Source of the DNA: Colwellia polaris
GTDB taxonomy: Bacteria > Pseudomonadota > Gammaproteobacteria > Enterobacterales > Alteromonadaceae
Reading direction: 5' to 3'
NCBI RefSeq assembly: GCF_002104515.1
Contig: NZ_NBOE01000014.1
Location: 62,001 to 126,000, forward strand
DNA length: 64,000 nucleotides
Shown here: positions 42,060 to 51,671 of the stretch, piece by piece
Layout of the letters: each line of letters opens with the position of its first letter
How positions within the stretch are numbered: the first letter of the stretch is position 1
Translations under genes and position numbers: made by a program
Notes under the pieces: generated by a model
What the model saw: only the letters and a program-made list of their open reading frames with translations
The model's database searches: none
What the model was told of the DNA's origin: nothing

Positions 42060-44147
42060 TTAACTCTGTTCAGGATATTGCTTGCGCCACGCTACAAGCC
42101 AGTGTGGCAACTCTTCTTGCGTTATACCTAGGCTATATCGCTGACCTTGAGCAAACTCTCCGCCCATTGCGATAAACATTTCTTCAATGGCAATAACATT
42201 AATGTTCGTGCCAATTAAAGGTAAACCCATTTTACGTGTCAGCGTTATTAACGTGTTAATAATAGCTTTATCTGATGAACCTGGTGTAGCTTTAGCCAAC
42301 GAATAACAGTCTATTTTTATACCACTGACTGCCATACGACGAATATAGCGCAGTGCTTCATAACTTCCTGAAAATTGATCTATAACAATGCTGACATCCA
42401 ATGACTTTAACTGATCGATACTAGCTTTAGCTTGTGGTGAAGACATTAAAAGAATAGCTTCTTGCACCTCAACAGTAAGGAGCTCGCAATCAACGCCATA
42501 TGTATTAGATTGCTGCTCAATGTAATCAACAAGATCGGGTTCAAGTAAACTATTGTCTGACAGCTTTATTGCTATCGGAATTCTTATATCTAAGCTTTGA
42601 AGCGCTATAATTGCTTTAAATGCATGGTTCACTATTTGTAGACTTAAGGCATAAGTATCGCCACTTTGTTCCGCAATTAGCAGTATTTCCTCTAAACTAA
42701 GTAGCTCACTGTCTTGTTGCTGCCAACTCACCTGCAATTCGAAACCTGTCAGTTGTTTACTCTGAACATTCACTTGCGGATGTAGATGCCATTGTAAATT
42801 ATCTTGCACAATCGCCGATTTTAGCTGCTCCATTTTAAGTAACTGCTGTTGGTTAAAAAGTGCGAGCTCTTGATTAAAAAAACTAACAAGTATTTGTTGT
42901 TTTTCAGCTTGTAATAACGCATCTTCAGCGCACGCTATTACTTCAGTAACGCTTTGACTATTTTTTCCAACAAAGGCAACACCAAACGCTAATTTAAAAT
43001 ATGACGAAAAGCTTTTAAAGCTCATAGGGCCAGGTACCGCAAGAGCAAGTTCTTTACAAAGTTGCTCAATAACAATCTCTTCATTATAGCTAGTTTGAGA
43101 AACATCCATCACCATAAAAAATTGCAGCCCTTGCAAACGTGCAATTCTAATGGGTGAATCTATAGAGGAAAAGTTAAGTAATGTGGCGTTATGAGTAAGC
43201 GACTTCTGCAAGCTGTACACCAACTGCGACAGTAAAATGTCAGAATTATGGTGGCCTAGTATCGCATTTATTTGTTGAAAATCTGTTGGCTTACATATTA
43301 TTACGGCATAACGTGCAGACTCATTCGTTGCAATATTGTGTTCAAATACAGATAACGCAAATTGATAATTAGGCAGGTTTGTCGTTGGATCATATGAAAC
43401 TTGTAACTGAGGTTGAGTGGCTAAAACGGCTTGTTCATTTTCGCGAGTAATTAATGTAGTCACAATATGCCAACAACCGTTCGCCATAGCTAATAAGTAG
43501 GTAACAACACTTATTCCGACAATTAAATTAAATGATAAGCGCCCGGTAAGCCAACAATAAATACTCATGGCGAAAGCAAGGTTAATAATCAATAAGGATA
43601 CCGAGCGCAGATTCACTTCATTACTCTTGTGGCGAGATAACCAGACATAACTTGCAGTAATCACAACTTGTACGCTAGCCAAAATTCCCCATGCAATAGG
43701 AGTACTCACTATTTTCGACCATAGTAACAATACAAATAGCAGAAAAGTCGCGACAAAAAAGCTATGCTTCAACACTAGGTTAATGGTTGATGTACTGTCG
43801 TTGAATTGATAATTGCACGACCAATAACTGATGGTTTGAAACATCAAACCGCTAAAAATCAAGCTGAGATATAAATAGTTTTCAGGATTGAAATTAAGAC
43901 AATAAAGTAGCCCCAATAAGGTAACGGTTAATAATACAGGAAGTCTTTTTTGAATGGCGGGTCTAGCTTTAATAATAAAAACAATCAGCAATACTGGTAG
44001 GCTAAGCCCTAAAACGAAAGCAATATTAAACTCAACAAATGAGAAAGATTCACTTGCAGCATTCGCCTCAAAAGATATAAAACTACAACCGAATAAAGCA
44101 CTAATTAATAAAAGTATTACAAGGCGTGTAGCACTGAAACTAGCCAT
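42060..44147 (-). CDS. Membrane protein with degenerate GGDEF and EAL domains
   Basis: This 695-residue protein has a signal-anchor and about seven further helices (residues 1-225), then GGDEF- and EAL-like domains. Both are degenerate. At the GGDEF signature position it reads RLQGLQFFMVMD, without GGDEF or an I-site. The EAL motif is replaced by ELQ (GFELQVSWQ), and the usual DDFG loop is DQFSGSYEALRYIRRM. The catalytic metal-binding residues are therefore mostly lost, so it is likely a c-di-GMP receptor, an inactive regulator or a protein-interaction scaffold. It resembles degenerate composite proteins such as CsrD in layout, but identity is not claimed. It is convergent with rraA. Confidence 0.85.
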   Translation of the reverse strand: MASFSATRLVILLLISALFGCSFISFEANAASESFSFVEFNIAFVLGLSLPVLLIVFIIKARPAIQKRLPVLLTVTLLGLLYCLNFNPENYLYLSLIFSGLMFQTISYWSCNYQFNDSTSTINLVLKHSFFVATFLLFVLLLWSKIVSTPIAWGILASVQVVITASYVWLSRHKSNEVNLRSVSLLIINLAFAMSIYCWLTGRLSFNLIVGISVVTYLLAMANGCWHIVTTLITRENEQAVLATQPQLQVSYDPTTNLPNYQFALSVFEHNIATNESARYAVIICKPTDFQQINAILGHHNSDILLSQLVYSLQKSLTHNATLLNFSSIDSPIRIARLQGLQFFMVMDVSQTSYNEEIVIEQLCKELALAVPGPMSFKSFSSYFKLAFGVAFVGKNSQSVTEVIACAEDALLQAEKQQILVSFFNQELALFNQQQLLKMEQLKSAIVQDNLQWHLHPQVNVQSKQLTGFELQVSWQQQDSELLSLEEILLIAEQSGDTYALSLQIVNHAFKAIIALQSLDIRIPIAIKLSDNSLLEPDLVDYIEQQSNTYGVDCELLTVEVQEAILLMSSPQAKASIDQLKSLDVSIVIDQFSGSYEALRYIRRMAVSGIKIDCYSLAKATPGSSDKAIINTLITLTRKMGLPLIGTNINVIAIEEMFIAMGGEFAQGQRYSLGITQEELPHWLVAWRKQYPEQS

Positions 44148-44242
44148 ATAAAAACCTAAAACGACAACATTAACTAAGACTAATCAATCTGTTTGCTTTT
44201 GTACAGTTACATGGTTTATTTATGCTAAGCTTTTGTTATACC

Positions 44243-45478
44243 TTAAATAACTATTTTTCCTGCTTGTATTAAATTAACTAGCGGGTTAACACCAAACTGA
44301 TAACATAGCTCTGCTGGTTGTTCGATATCCCAACAAGCAATATCAGCGTCATAGCCAAGAGCTAACTGCCCTTTAGTGGCTGACAACCCTAACGCTTTCG
44401 CACCATTACAAGTAACACCCGCCAGCGCCTCAACAGGGGTTAATCTAAATAATGTACATGCCATATTTAACATAAGTTGAATTGAACAAATGGGCGATGA
44501 ACCTGGATTGGCATCTGTTGCTATTGCCATATTTACCCCATGTTTACGCAATAAGTCCATGGGTGGCAATTGGGTTTCACGAAGAAAATAAAAAGCCCCT
44601 GGTAATAAAACAGCAGTCATATTTGCCGCTTTCATGGCTTTAATGCCAGCTTCATCTAAAAATTCGATATGATCAGAAGACAAGGCCTGATATTGCGCAG
44701 CTAATTCAGTACCACCAAGGTTTGATAACTGTTCAGCATGTACTTTAATCGGTAAGTTATGTGCCTTGGCAGCAGCAAACACTTTTTCCGTTTGGCTTAA
44801 ATTAAAACCAATGCCCTCACAAAAAACGTCAACCGCATCCGCAAGGCTTTTAGCCGATATTTTCGGTATCATGTCATTGCAAACGAGATCAATGTACTCA
44901 TCTGCACGGTCTTTATACTCAACAGGTAAGGCGTGCGCGCCAAGAAAGGTTTTTAATACCGTTACGGGTAGCGCTTGCCCTAAACTTTTGGCAACCTTTA
45001 ACATTTTAATTTCGTTGTCAGTATCTAAACCATAGCCCGATTTAATCTCAATACTGGTAACACCTTGCTGATGTAATGCCGTTAAACGTTTTAAAGCACT
45101 TTGGAATAAGCTTTGCTCACTTGCTGATCGTGTAGCTTTAACCGTTGAAACAATGCCACCGCCAGCATTCGCTATTTCTTCATAGCTCTTACCTTCAAGG
45201 CGCATTTCAAATTCATTCGCTCGATTACCGCCATAAACAATATGTGTATGACAATCAACTAAACCTGGCGTTAACCATTTGCCACCACCGTCAATTACCT
45301 CAACAGTATCTACATCAAACCTTGGCAATTGAGCTTGTGAACCTAGCCAAGCAATTTTGCCATCAGCAATAGCGATAGCGCCATTTTCAATAGTGCCATA
45401 GCCCTTAGCTTCTTCGGTCATGGTCGCTAGATTGACGTTAATCCAAAGAGTCTGCCATGCAGTTGTATTTATTGACAT
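44243..45478 (-). CDS. hutI: Imidazolonepropionase HutI
   Basis: This 411-residue amidohydrolase catalyses the third step of histidine degradation, imidazolone-5-propionate to N-formimino-glutamate. It has the metal-binding motif [12 protein letters not shown], the downstream HAEQLSNLG and the [12 protein letters not shown] loop that carries the catalytic Asp. The length is normal. It is divergent from hutC-hutH-hutU. The shared intergenic region holds two HutC-type operators, so it is probably repressed by HutC and induced by urocanate. Confidence 0.96.
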   Translation of the reverse strand: MSINTTAWQTLWINVNLATMTEEAKGYGTIENGAIAIADGKIAWLGSQAQLPRFDVDTVEVIDGGGKWLTPGLVDCHTHIVYGGNRANEFEMRLEGKSYEEIANAGGGIVSTVKATRSASEQSLFQSALKRLTALHQQGVTSIEIKSGYGLDTDNEIKMLKVAKSLGQALPVTVLKTFLGAHALPVEYKDRADEYIDLVCNDMIPKISAKSLADAVDVFCEGIGFNLSQTEKVFAAAKAHNLPIKVHAEQLSNLGGTELAAQYQALSSDHIEFLDEAGIKAMKAANMTAVLLPGAFYFLRETQLPPMDLLRKHGVNMAIATDANPGSSPICSIQLMLNMACTLFRLTPVEALAGVTCNGAKALGLSATKGQLALGYDADIACWDIEQPAELCYQFGVNPLVNLIQAGKIVI

Positions 45479-45596
45479 AAAAATTCCAAATTACCTGTTT
45501 AAAGCAAATGTATATTTGATGAGTGAGTTCGGCCGCAGGGCTTAGTGACTGATGTTTCTGACGAATACTTTAACTGATAGTATTTTAACAAGCAAG

Positions 45597-45650
45597 CTTG
45601 TATATACAAGTGTTGACCTAAGCGTTAAAAAATGAGATTGTATATACAAG
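45597..45650. promoter_or_regulatory. Two HutC operators (CTTGTATATACAAG)
   Basis: CTTGTATATACAAG (45597-45610, a perfect 14-bp palindrome) and ATTGTATATACAAG (45637-45650) are near-identical sites between hutI and hutC, with 26 bases between them. The TTGTATATACAA core matches the known HutC box of gammaproteobacteria. They would repress both divergent hut units and autoregulate hutC. Confidence 0.88.
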
Positions 45651-45685
45651 TAAAAGTTTACTCTGCATATTATCTAGTATTGGGC

Positions 45686-46402
45686 ATGACAATGACACAA
45701 GTAAAAACAGCAAAATATAATATAATTAAACAGCATATTTGTGAAAATATTGAATCTGGTGACTGGCTTGAACACAGTAAAGTGCCTTCAGAAAATGAAC
45801 TAGCCGAGCAATTTTCAGTCAGTCGTATGACTGCACGTCGTGCTTTACAAGAACTCACCGAGCAAGGTTTATTAGTACGTTCTCAAGGCTCTGGTACCTT
45901 CGTAGCCACTTTTAAGTCGCAATCTTCACTATTAGAAATTCGTAATATTGCCGATGAAATAAACGACCGTGGTCATCAATATCATGCCGAACAACTCAGC
46001 TTAGAAAGTGTACAAGTAAATGATGAAGTCGCCATATTGTTAGCGCTAAAGAAAGGCGAAACTGCTTTTTATTCAAGCGTACTTCACTTTGAGAATAATG
46101 CCCCGATACAACTAGAACAACGTTTCGTTAATCCAAAGTTAATCCCGCATTACCTTAAGCAAAACTTTACTAAAATAACCCCTCATGAATATTTATCATC
46201 TGAAGCGCCATTAACTGAAGCAACTCATGAAGTTGAAGCCGTTATCGCTAAAGATGACATCAACCAATTATTAGCCATTAATAACACTACCCCTTGTTTG
46301 CAAGTTAAACGTCGAACTTGGTCGAGCCAAGGTGTTGTTAGCTTAGCTATATTAACGGCACCCGGTAATAAGTACCGCTTAGGTAGCCATTTAGTCTTTT
46401 AG
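45686..46402 (+). CDS. hutC: Histidine utilization repressor HutC (GntR family, UTRA domain)
   Basis: This 238-residue regulator has an N-terminal winged helix (about residues 10-70: SGDWLEHSKVPSENELAEQF, VSRMTARRALQELTEQG, LLVRSQGSGTFVA) and a UTRA ligand-binding domain (about 90-235). Urocanate binding relieves repression of hut genes. An in-frame ATG at 45632 exists but overlaps an operator. The ATG at 45686 (or 45692, MTQVKTAKYN) fits homologous starts better. It is the first gene of the hutC-hutH-hutU operon. Confidence 0.92.
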   Translation: MTMTQVKTAKYNIIKQHICENIESGDWLEHSKVPSENELAEQFSVSRMTARRALQELTEQGLLVRSQGSGTFVATFKSQSSLLEIRNIADEINDRGHQYHAEQLSLESVQVNDEVAILLALKKGETAFYSSVLHFENNAPIQLEQRFVNPKLIPHYLKQNFTKITPHEYLSSEAPLTEATHEVEAVIAKDDINQLLAINNTTPCLQVKRRTWSSQGVVSLAILTAPGNKYRLGSHLVF

Positions 46403-46417
46403 TTTAGGAGCGTTTAG

Positions 46418-47935
46418 ATGAAATTTAAATACGGTATCGACCATTTAGATCTTGATATTGTTAACGGTATTGCCAACGGCAGTATCCAAGCAGAGCTTTG
46501 CCAAGAAGCATTAGATAACATTAATGTTAGCCGCCAAAGAGTAGAAAAAATGGCAGCTTCAGATAAAGCGGTGTACGGTATTAATACTGGCTTTGGTCCA
46601 TTATGTGATACACAAATTACCCCTGAAGAAACCAACCTGCTACAAACCAATTTGCTGATCACACACGCTGTAGGTGTTGGTGAGCCAATAGCGAAAGAAA
46701 TTTCAAAATTAATGCTGATCACCAAAGTACATGCCCTAAGCAAAGGTTTTTCAGGTATACGCTTAGAAACCGTTGAAAGAATGCTAGCGTTTATTGAATT
46801 AGATCTTATCCCCGTAGTACCAGAGCAAGGCTCAGTTGGGGCTTCTGGTGATTTAGCTCCGCTTTCGCATTTATTTTTACCCTTACTCGGTGTCGGTGAG
46901 TTTTGGCAAAGCAACGCTGGTCAACCTGACTCAATAGTACCTGCAGCACAAGCTTTAAAAGAGCACGGCTTAACGCCAATGGAGTTACATGCAAAAGAAG
47001 GCTTGGCATTAATTAACGGCACACAATTTATCTTATCGCATGCTATTACGGGCTTAACTAAGATGCGTTACTTGCTAGATTTAGCTGACTTAACGGGTGC
47101 TATGAGTATCGAAGGTATGCAAGGCAGCCAATCACCATTTAGAGCTGAGCTACATGCAACTCGACCATTTCCTGGTAATGTTGAAGTCGCATCGCGCATG
47201 CGTGAATTCTTTACCGGCTCTGAAAATATGTCATCGCACACTAACTGTGATCGTGTACAAGACCCCTATTCACTCAGATGTATTCCACAAGTACATGGCG
47301 CCTCAAGAAACGCTTTTAAGCATTTAAATGAATTAGCAGAAATTGAAATGAACTCTGTCACTGATAACCCTATTGTTATCAGTAGCGAAGAAGCTATTTC
47401 TGGTGGTAACTTCCACGGCCAACCGTTAGCTATGGTACTTGACTATGCTTCTATTGCCGCAGCTGAATTAGGTAATATTTCAGACCGTCGTTGTTATTTA
47501 TTACTAGAAGGTTTGCATGGTTTACCTCGCCTATTAACTGCTTCAGGCGGCCTAAATTCAGGCATGATGATCCCACAATACACTACAGCAGCGTTAGTAA
47601 CCGAAAACAAATCACTTTGTTTCCCACCATCTGCTGATAGTGTACCAACATCAATGGGACAAGAAGATCATGTTTCTATGGGCAGTATCTCAAGCCGCCA
47701 GTTTAATCAAATATTGGGTAATTTAGAGAAAGTTTTAGCGATTGAATTGATGTATGCCGCGCAAGCCATTGAGTTTAGACGCCCTAATAAATGCTCAGAT
47801 ATTATAGAAAAGAACTTTCAAGTAATCCGAGAAAAAGTTGCAAAACTTGAAGAAGACAGATTACTGAAACCTGATATTGATGCCATGATCGCTTTAGTAC
47901 GTTCACAAGCATTTACCGTTAGTTTTACAGCATAA
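46418..47935 (+). CDS. hutH: Histidine ammonia-lyase HutH
   Basis: This 505-residue enzyme converts histidine to urocanate and ammonia. The autocatalytic MIO prosthetic group forms from A142-S143-G144 in GSVGASGDLAPLSH. Other conserved parts are YGINTGFGPL, the SVTDNPIV loop (here NSVTDNPIVISS) and the QEDHVSMGS segment. Length is typical. It lies 15 bases downstream of hutC and 18 upstream of the hutU ATG, in the usual catabolic order. Confidence 0.97.
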   Translation: MKFKYGIDHLDLDIVNGIANGSIQAELCQEALDNINVSRQRVEKMAASDKAVYGINTGFGPLCDTQITPEETNLLQTNLLITHAVGVGEPIAKEISKLMLITKVHALSKGFSGIRLETVERMLAFIELDLIPVVPEQGSVGASGDLAPLSHLFLPLLGVGEFWQSNAGQPDSIVPAAQALKEHGLTPMELHAKEGLALINGTQFILSHAITGLTKMRYLLDLADLTGAMSIEGMQGSQSPFRAELHATRPFPGNVEVASRMREFFTGSENMSSHTNCDRVQDPYSLRCIPQVHGASRNAFKHLNELAEIEMNSVTDNPIVISSEEAISGGNFHGQPLAMVLDYASIAAAELGNISDRRCYLLLEGLHGLPRLLTASGGLNSGMMIPQYTTAALVTENKSLCFPPSADSVPTSMGQEDHVSMGSISSRQFNQILGNLEKVLAIELMYAAQAIEFRRPNKCSDIIEKNFQVIREKVAKLEEDRLLKPDIDAMIALVRSQAFTVSFTA

Positions 47936-47953
47936 TTAGGGGAGTTGATAACA

Positions 47954-49966
47954 ATGGAAACAGCCATTAATTTTCAAGATGAAATAAAACAAGGTATTCC
48001 TAGTGAACTACCTAAAGCCAAACCATATCCTATTGATGCTAATCGTGCCCCAAAACGTAAAGATATCTTATCAGGAGAAGAAAAACAGTTAGCTGTTAGA
48101 AACGCCCTGCGCTATTTCCCGAAAGAGTGGCATCAAGAGCTTGCCACTGAATTCGCACAAGAGTTAACAGACTTTGGCCGTATTTATATGTACCGCTTTA
48201 AACCAAGTTATCACTTAAAAGCGCGTTCTATTGCTGACTACCCAGCTAAGTGCCAGCAAGCTGCTGCGATTATGCTGATGGTTGAAAATAACTTAGATCC
48301 TGCCGTTGCGCAGCATCCAGAAGAGTTAATTACCTACGGCGGTAACGGTGCCGTGTTCCAAAACTGGGCACAGTACTTACTCGCCATGAAGTATTTAAGT
48401 GAAATGGAAAGCGATCAAACGCTACATTTATACTCTGGTCATCCAATGGGTTTGTTCCCATCATCAGAAGATGCTCCACGCGTAGTAGTGACCAACGGTA
48501 TGATGATCCCGAACTATTCGCAGCCTGACGACTGGGAAAAATTCAACGCATTAGGGGTTACTCAGTATGGTCAAATGACCGCCGGCTCATTCATGTATAT
48601 TGGCCCACAAGGCATAGTACACGGTACAACCATTACAGTAATGAATGCCTTTCGTAAGGTGCTTGATAAAGATGATAGCCCGCGAGGAAAAATATTCCTT
48701 ACCGCTGGTTTGGGCGGCATGAGTGGCGCACAACCTAAAGCGGGTAACATTGCTAACTGTGTTACGGTTTGTGCTGAAGTTAATGCAAAAGCCGCAACTA
48801 AGCGTCATCAGCAAGGTTGGGTTGATGAGTTAATCGATAATATGGCTGAGCTAGTCGCCCGTGTTAAAACAGCACAAGCAAATGAAGAAGTGGTTTCAAT
48901 TGCTTATATCGGCAACATTGTTGACGTATGGGAAAACTTTTATGAGCAAGAGATATTTATTCACTTAGGCTCAGACCAAACGTCATTACACAACCCGTGG
49001 TCAGGCGGATACTACCCGGTAGATATTAGCTACGAAGAATCAAATCGTTTAATTCGTGAAGCGCCAGCAGTATTTAAAGAAAAAGTACAAGCAACGTTAA
49101 TACGTCACGCCAATGCCGTTAATAAGCACACCGCACGTGGTACTTACTTCTTTGACTACGGTAATGCTTTCTTACTTGAAGCATCACGCGCCGGCGGCGA
49201 TGTGATGGCAGAAAATGGTATCGATTTTAAATACCCATCTTACGTGCAAGATATTTTAGGCCCAATGTGTTTTGACTATGGTTTTGGTCCGTTTCGTTGG
49301 GTTTGTGCTTCGGGTGATTCGCAAGATTTAGATAAGACCGATGCTATTGCCGCCAGTGTATTGAAAAAAATCATGCAAGAGTCGCCTGAAGAAATTCAGC
49401 AGCAAATGCAAGACAACATCACTTGGATTGAAGATGCTAAGCAAAACAAGCTAGTGGTTGGCTCACAAGCCCGCATTCTATACGCTGATGCACAAGGTAG
49501 AATGGACATTGCTAAAGCCTTTAATGATGCCATTAATAGCGGTGAAATTGGCCCTGTTGTTCTTGGTCGTGATCATCACGATGTAAGTGGCACTGACTCT
49601 CCATTTCGTGAAACCTCAAACATCTATGATGGCAGTCGTTTCACTGCAGATATGGCGATTCACAACGTTATTGGTGACAGCTTCCGTGGTGCGACTTGGG
49701 TGTCAATCCACAATGGCGGCGGCGTAGGCTGGGGTGAAGTGGTTAACGGTGGTTTCGGTATGTTGCTTGACGGCAGTGCAGCCGCTGAACGTCGTTTAAA
49801 ATCCATGCTATTGTTTGATGTTAACAACGGTATTGCTCGTCGCAGTTGGGCACGTAACGCTGAAGCTAACTTCGCAATTAAACGTGAAATGGCCCGTACG
49901 CCTAAGCTTAAAGTAACGTTAGCTAACTTAGTTGATGATGATATTTTAGATAACTTATCGCTTTAA
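47954..49966 (+). CDS. hutU: Urocanate hydratase HutU (long form)
   Basis: This 670-residue protein is a urocanase, the NAD-dependent second step of histidine degradation. Landmarks are ITYGGNGAVFQNWAQYLLAM, LYSGHPMGLFPS, TAGLGGMSGAQPKA (the NAD-binding region), the catalytic cysteine in GPFRWVCASGD, and VSIHNGGGVGWGEVVNGGFG near the end. The classical enterobacterial/pseudomonad HutU is about 555-560 residues. This one is about 110 longer, with an extended N-terminus and insertions. The ATG at 47954 has AGGGGAG 9 bases upstream; TTG at 47945 is less likely. Confidence 0.95.
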   Translation: METAINFQDEIKQGIPSELPKAKPYPIDANRAPKRKDILSGEEKQLAVRNALRYFPKEWHQELATEFAQELTDFGRIYMYRFKPSYHLKARSIADYPAKCQQAAAIMLMVENNLDPAVAQHPEELITYGGNGAVFQNWAQYLLAMKYLSEMESDQTLHLYSGHPMGLFPSSEDAPRVVVTNGMMIPNYSQPDDWEKFNALGVTQYGQMTAGSFMYIGPQGIVHGTTITVMNAFRKVLDKDDSPRGKIFLTAGLGGMSGAQPKAGNIANCVTVCAEVNAKAATKRHQQGWVDELIDNMAELVARVKTAQANEEVVSIAYIGNIVDVWENFYEQEIFIHLGSDQTSLHNPWSGGYYPVDISYEESNRLIREAPAVFKEKVQATLIRHANAVNKHTARGTYFFDYGNAFLLEASRAGGDVMAENGIDFKYPSYVQDILGPMCFDYGFGPFRWVCASGDSQDLDKTDAIAASVLKKIMQESPEEIQQQMQDNITWIEDAKQNKLVVGSQARILYADAQGRMDIAKAFNDAINSGEIGPVVLGRDHHDVSGTDSPFRETSNIYDGSRFTADMAIHNVIGDSFRGATWVSIHNGGGVGWGEVVNGGFGMLLDGSAAAERRLKSMLLFDVNNGIARRSWARNAEANFAIKREMARTPKLKVTLANLVDDDILDNLSL

Positions 49967-50047
49967 TTTTAGTCTATTAAAAATAGAAAACTTAAGTTTT
50001 GCTAAACTAAATCTCGTTGCTTAGCATTAAGTTTATAGCTAAAAAAT

Positions 50048-50072
50048 AAAACCGACATCTGTCGGTTTTTTT
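50048..50072 (+). terminator. Terminator after hutU
   Basis: AAAACCGAC-ATCT-GTCGGTTTT with a further T-run forms a compact hairpin, 81 bases after the hutU stop. It would close the hutCHU operon. Confidence 0.9.
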
Positions 50073-50232
50073 ATCTTCATAAAATGTTATGTGCTGTAAG
50101 GCTAGATGAAGTATTAACCAATAAAGCTCAGAGATAAACAAAGCAACCTGCTTGACATAATATGTCATACTTGCTACTTTGAATAAATCACTGTTAACCT
50201 TACATTAACAGTATTTAATCTTGGAGGTGGTA

Positions 50233-50685
50233 ATGGAATACATACTATTTTTTGAAACATGGATTATCTTGGCCATTCTATTTGCCTGCTTAGAAATTTT
50301 CGTACCCGGCGGAATTTTACTTAATCTAGGCATTGCCTCATTACTCGTTGCTATTGGCGTTCAACAAGAAATTCTTGATACCTGGATAATAACCTTAACC
50401 ACATGGTTTATCCTCGCAACCTTCCTACTCGTTGTTGTCTACTTTGTTACCCAACGGTATTTCCCCGGTGAAACGACCATTGAAAATATTTATGAAGAAG
50501 TAGATATCTACGGAAAATCTGTACTCGTATTAGAGCAAATAGGCCCGGGAACACAACCAGGTAGGGTTGAATATCAAGGTACAACGTGGTCAGCATTAAG
50601 TGATGGTTCTATCATCGAAGCTGGCAGGCATGCTGCGATTGTCTGCAAAGAAAATATTTCATTAGTGGTTGAGCCAACAAAATAG
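50233..50685 (+). CDS. NfeD-like membrane protein
   Basis: This 150-residue protein has an N-terminal helical membrane part (about residues 5-80) and a C-terminal OB-fold-like domain (about 95-148). The glycine-proline turn IFVPGGILLNLGIASLLVAI is typical of short NfeD/YbbK-partner proteins. The ATG at 50233 follows GGAGG at 50223-50227. NfeD proteins are encoded beside SPFH proteins and help organise membrane microdomains. Here two SPFH genes follow, the first after 65 bases. Confidence 0.9.
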   Translation: MEYILFFETWIILAILFACLEIFVPGGILLNLGIASLLVAIGVQQEILDTWIITLTTWFILATFLLVVVYFVTQRYFPGETTIENIYEEVDIYGKSVLVLEQIGPGTQPGRVEYQGTTWSALSDGSIIEAGRHAAIVCKENISLVVEPTK

Positions 50686-50750
50686 TCTTAATTACATTAA
50701 ACACTTAGCTAAATTAACCTAATAACACTTATAAAAATAGGAGAATACCT

Positions 50751-51671
50751 ATGTTAGCTACAATTACATTTGTATTTCTAGCGTTACTCTTTATTGTTTT
50801 AAAACTTGTGCTGGTAGTGCAAATGAAAGAAGTTTGTGTCATCGAAAGACTCGGTAAATTTCGTGCCGTTTTAGCGCCAGGTTTACATTTTTTAATTCCC
50901 TTTGTTGACCGAGTTGCTTATCGTCACGAAACCCGCGAACAAGTGCTAGATATACCCGCCCAAAGCTGTATTTCACGCGATAACATTCAAATCAATGTTG
51001 ATGGTTTAGTGTATATTCAAGTAATGGATGGTGCTAAAGCCAGTTACGGTATTGAAGATTACAGTCGCGCCAGCGTTAATTTAGCCCAAACCACGATGCG
51101 CTCTGAAATTGGTAAATTAAATCTGAGCCAAACCTTTTCTGAGCGCGACAAGTTAAATGAAACGATTGTTCGTGAAATAGATAAAGCTTCTGATCCTTGG
51201 GGGATAAAAGTAATGCGTTATGAAGTACGTAATATTACTCCGTCTGACAATGTTATTCATACACTAGAAAAACAAATGGAGGCTGAACGCCAAAAGCGTG
51301 CTGAAATAACCCTAGCAGAAGCAGAAAAAGAATCGACCATTAACCTGTCTGAAGGCGAGCGCCAAGAAGCAATTAATTTATCTGAAGGCGACAAACAAAA
51401 ACAAATCAATGAAGCCCACGGTCGAGCCCAAGAAATTGCCATTCTTACTCAAGCTTCAGCAGAAGGTATTAATTTAATTGCCAAAGCCGCTGCCATGCCA
51501 AGTGGCGATCAAGCGATTAAAATGCGCTTATTAGAACAGTTTATTTCGCAAACTAGCAATATATTGAAAAGTGCCGATGTTTCTATTGTCCCAAGCGAAG
51601 TAGCGAAACTAGAAGGCTTCTTCCAAGGTATGGAAAAAGTAACAGAAAATATTCAAGGAGCAAAGTCATGA
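50751..51671 (+). CDS. SPFH/Band 7 (stomatin-like) protein 1
   Basis: This 306-residue protein has an N-terminal hydrophobic segment (about residues 1-25) and an SPFH domain (about 25-190: VIERLGKFRAVLAPGLHFLIP, then REQVLDIPAQSCISRDNIQI). A charged coiled coil follows (about 190-260, RQEAINLSEGDKQKQINEAH). This matches the QmcA/YbbK subgroup. The family forms ring-like membrane scaffolds and flotillin-like domains and may modulate FtsH-type proteolysis. It overlaps the next SPFH gene by four bases (ATGA). Confidence 0.92.
   Translation: MLATITFVFLALLFIVLKLVLVVQMKEVCVIERLGKFRAVLAPGLHFLIPFVDRVAYRHETREQVLDIPAQSCISRDNIQINVDGLVYIQVMDGAKASYGIEDYSRASVNLAQTTMRSEIGKLNLSQTFSERDKLNETIVREIDKASDPWGIKVMRYEVRNITPSDNVIHTLEKQMEAERQKRAEITLAEAEKESTINLSEGERQEAINLSEGDKQKQINEAHGRAQEIAILTQASAEGINLIAKAAAMPSGDQAIKMRLLEQFISQTSNILKSADVSIVPSEVAKLEGFFQGMEKVTENIQGAKS

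Noticed and set aside
46414-46914. 166-residue minus-strand ORF opposite hutH
   Set aside because: It is a shadow frame of the highly conserved hutH gene, with atypical composition and no ribosome-binding site.
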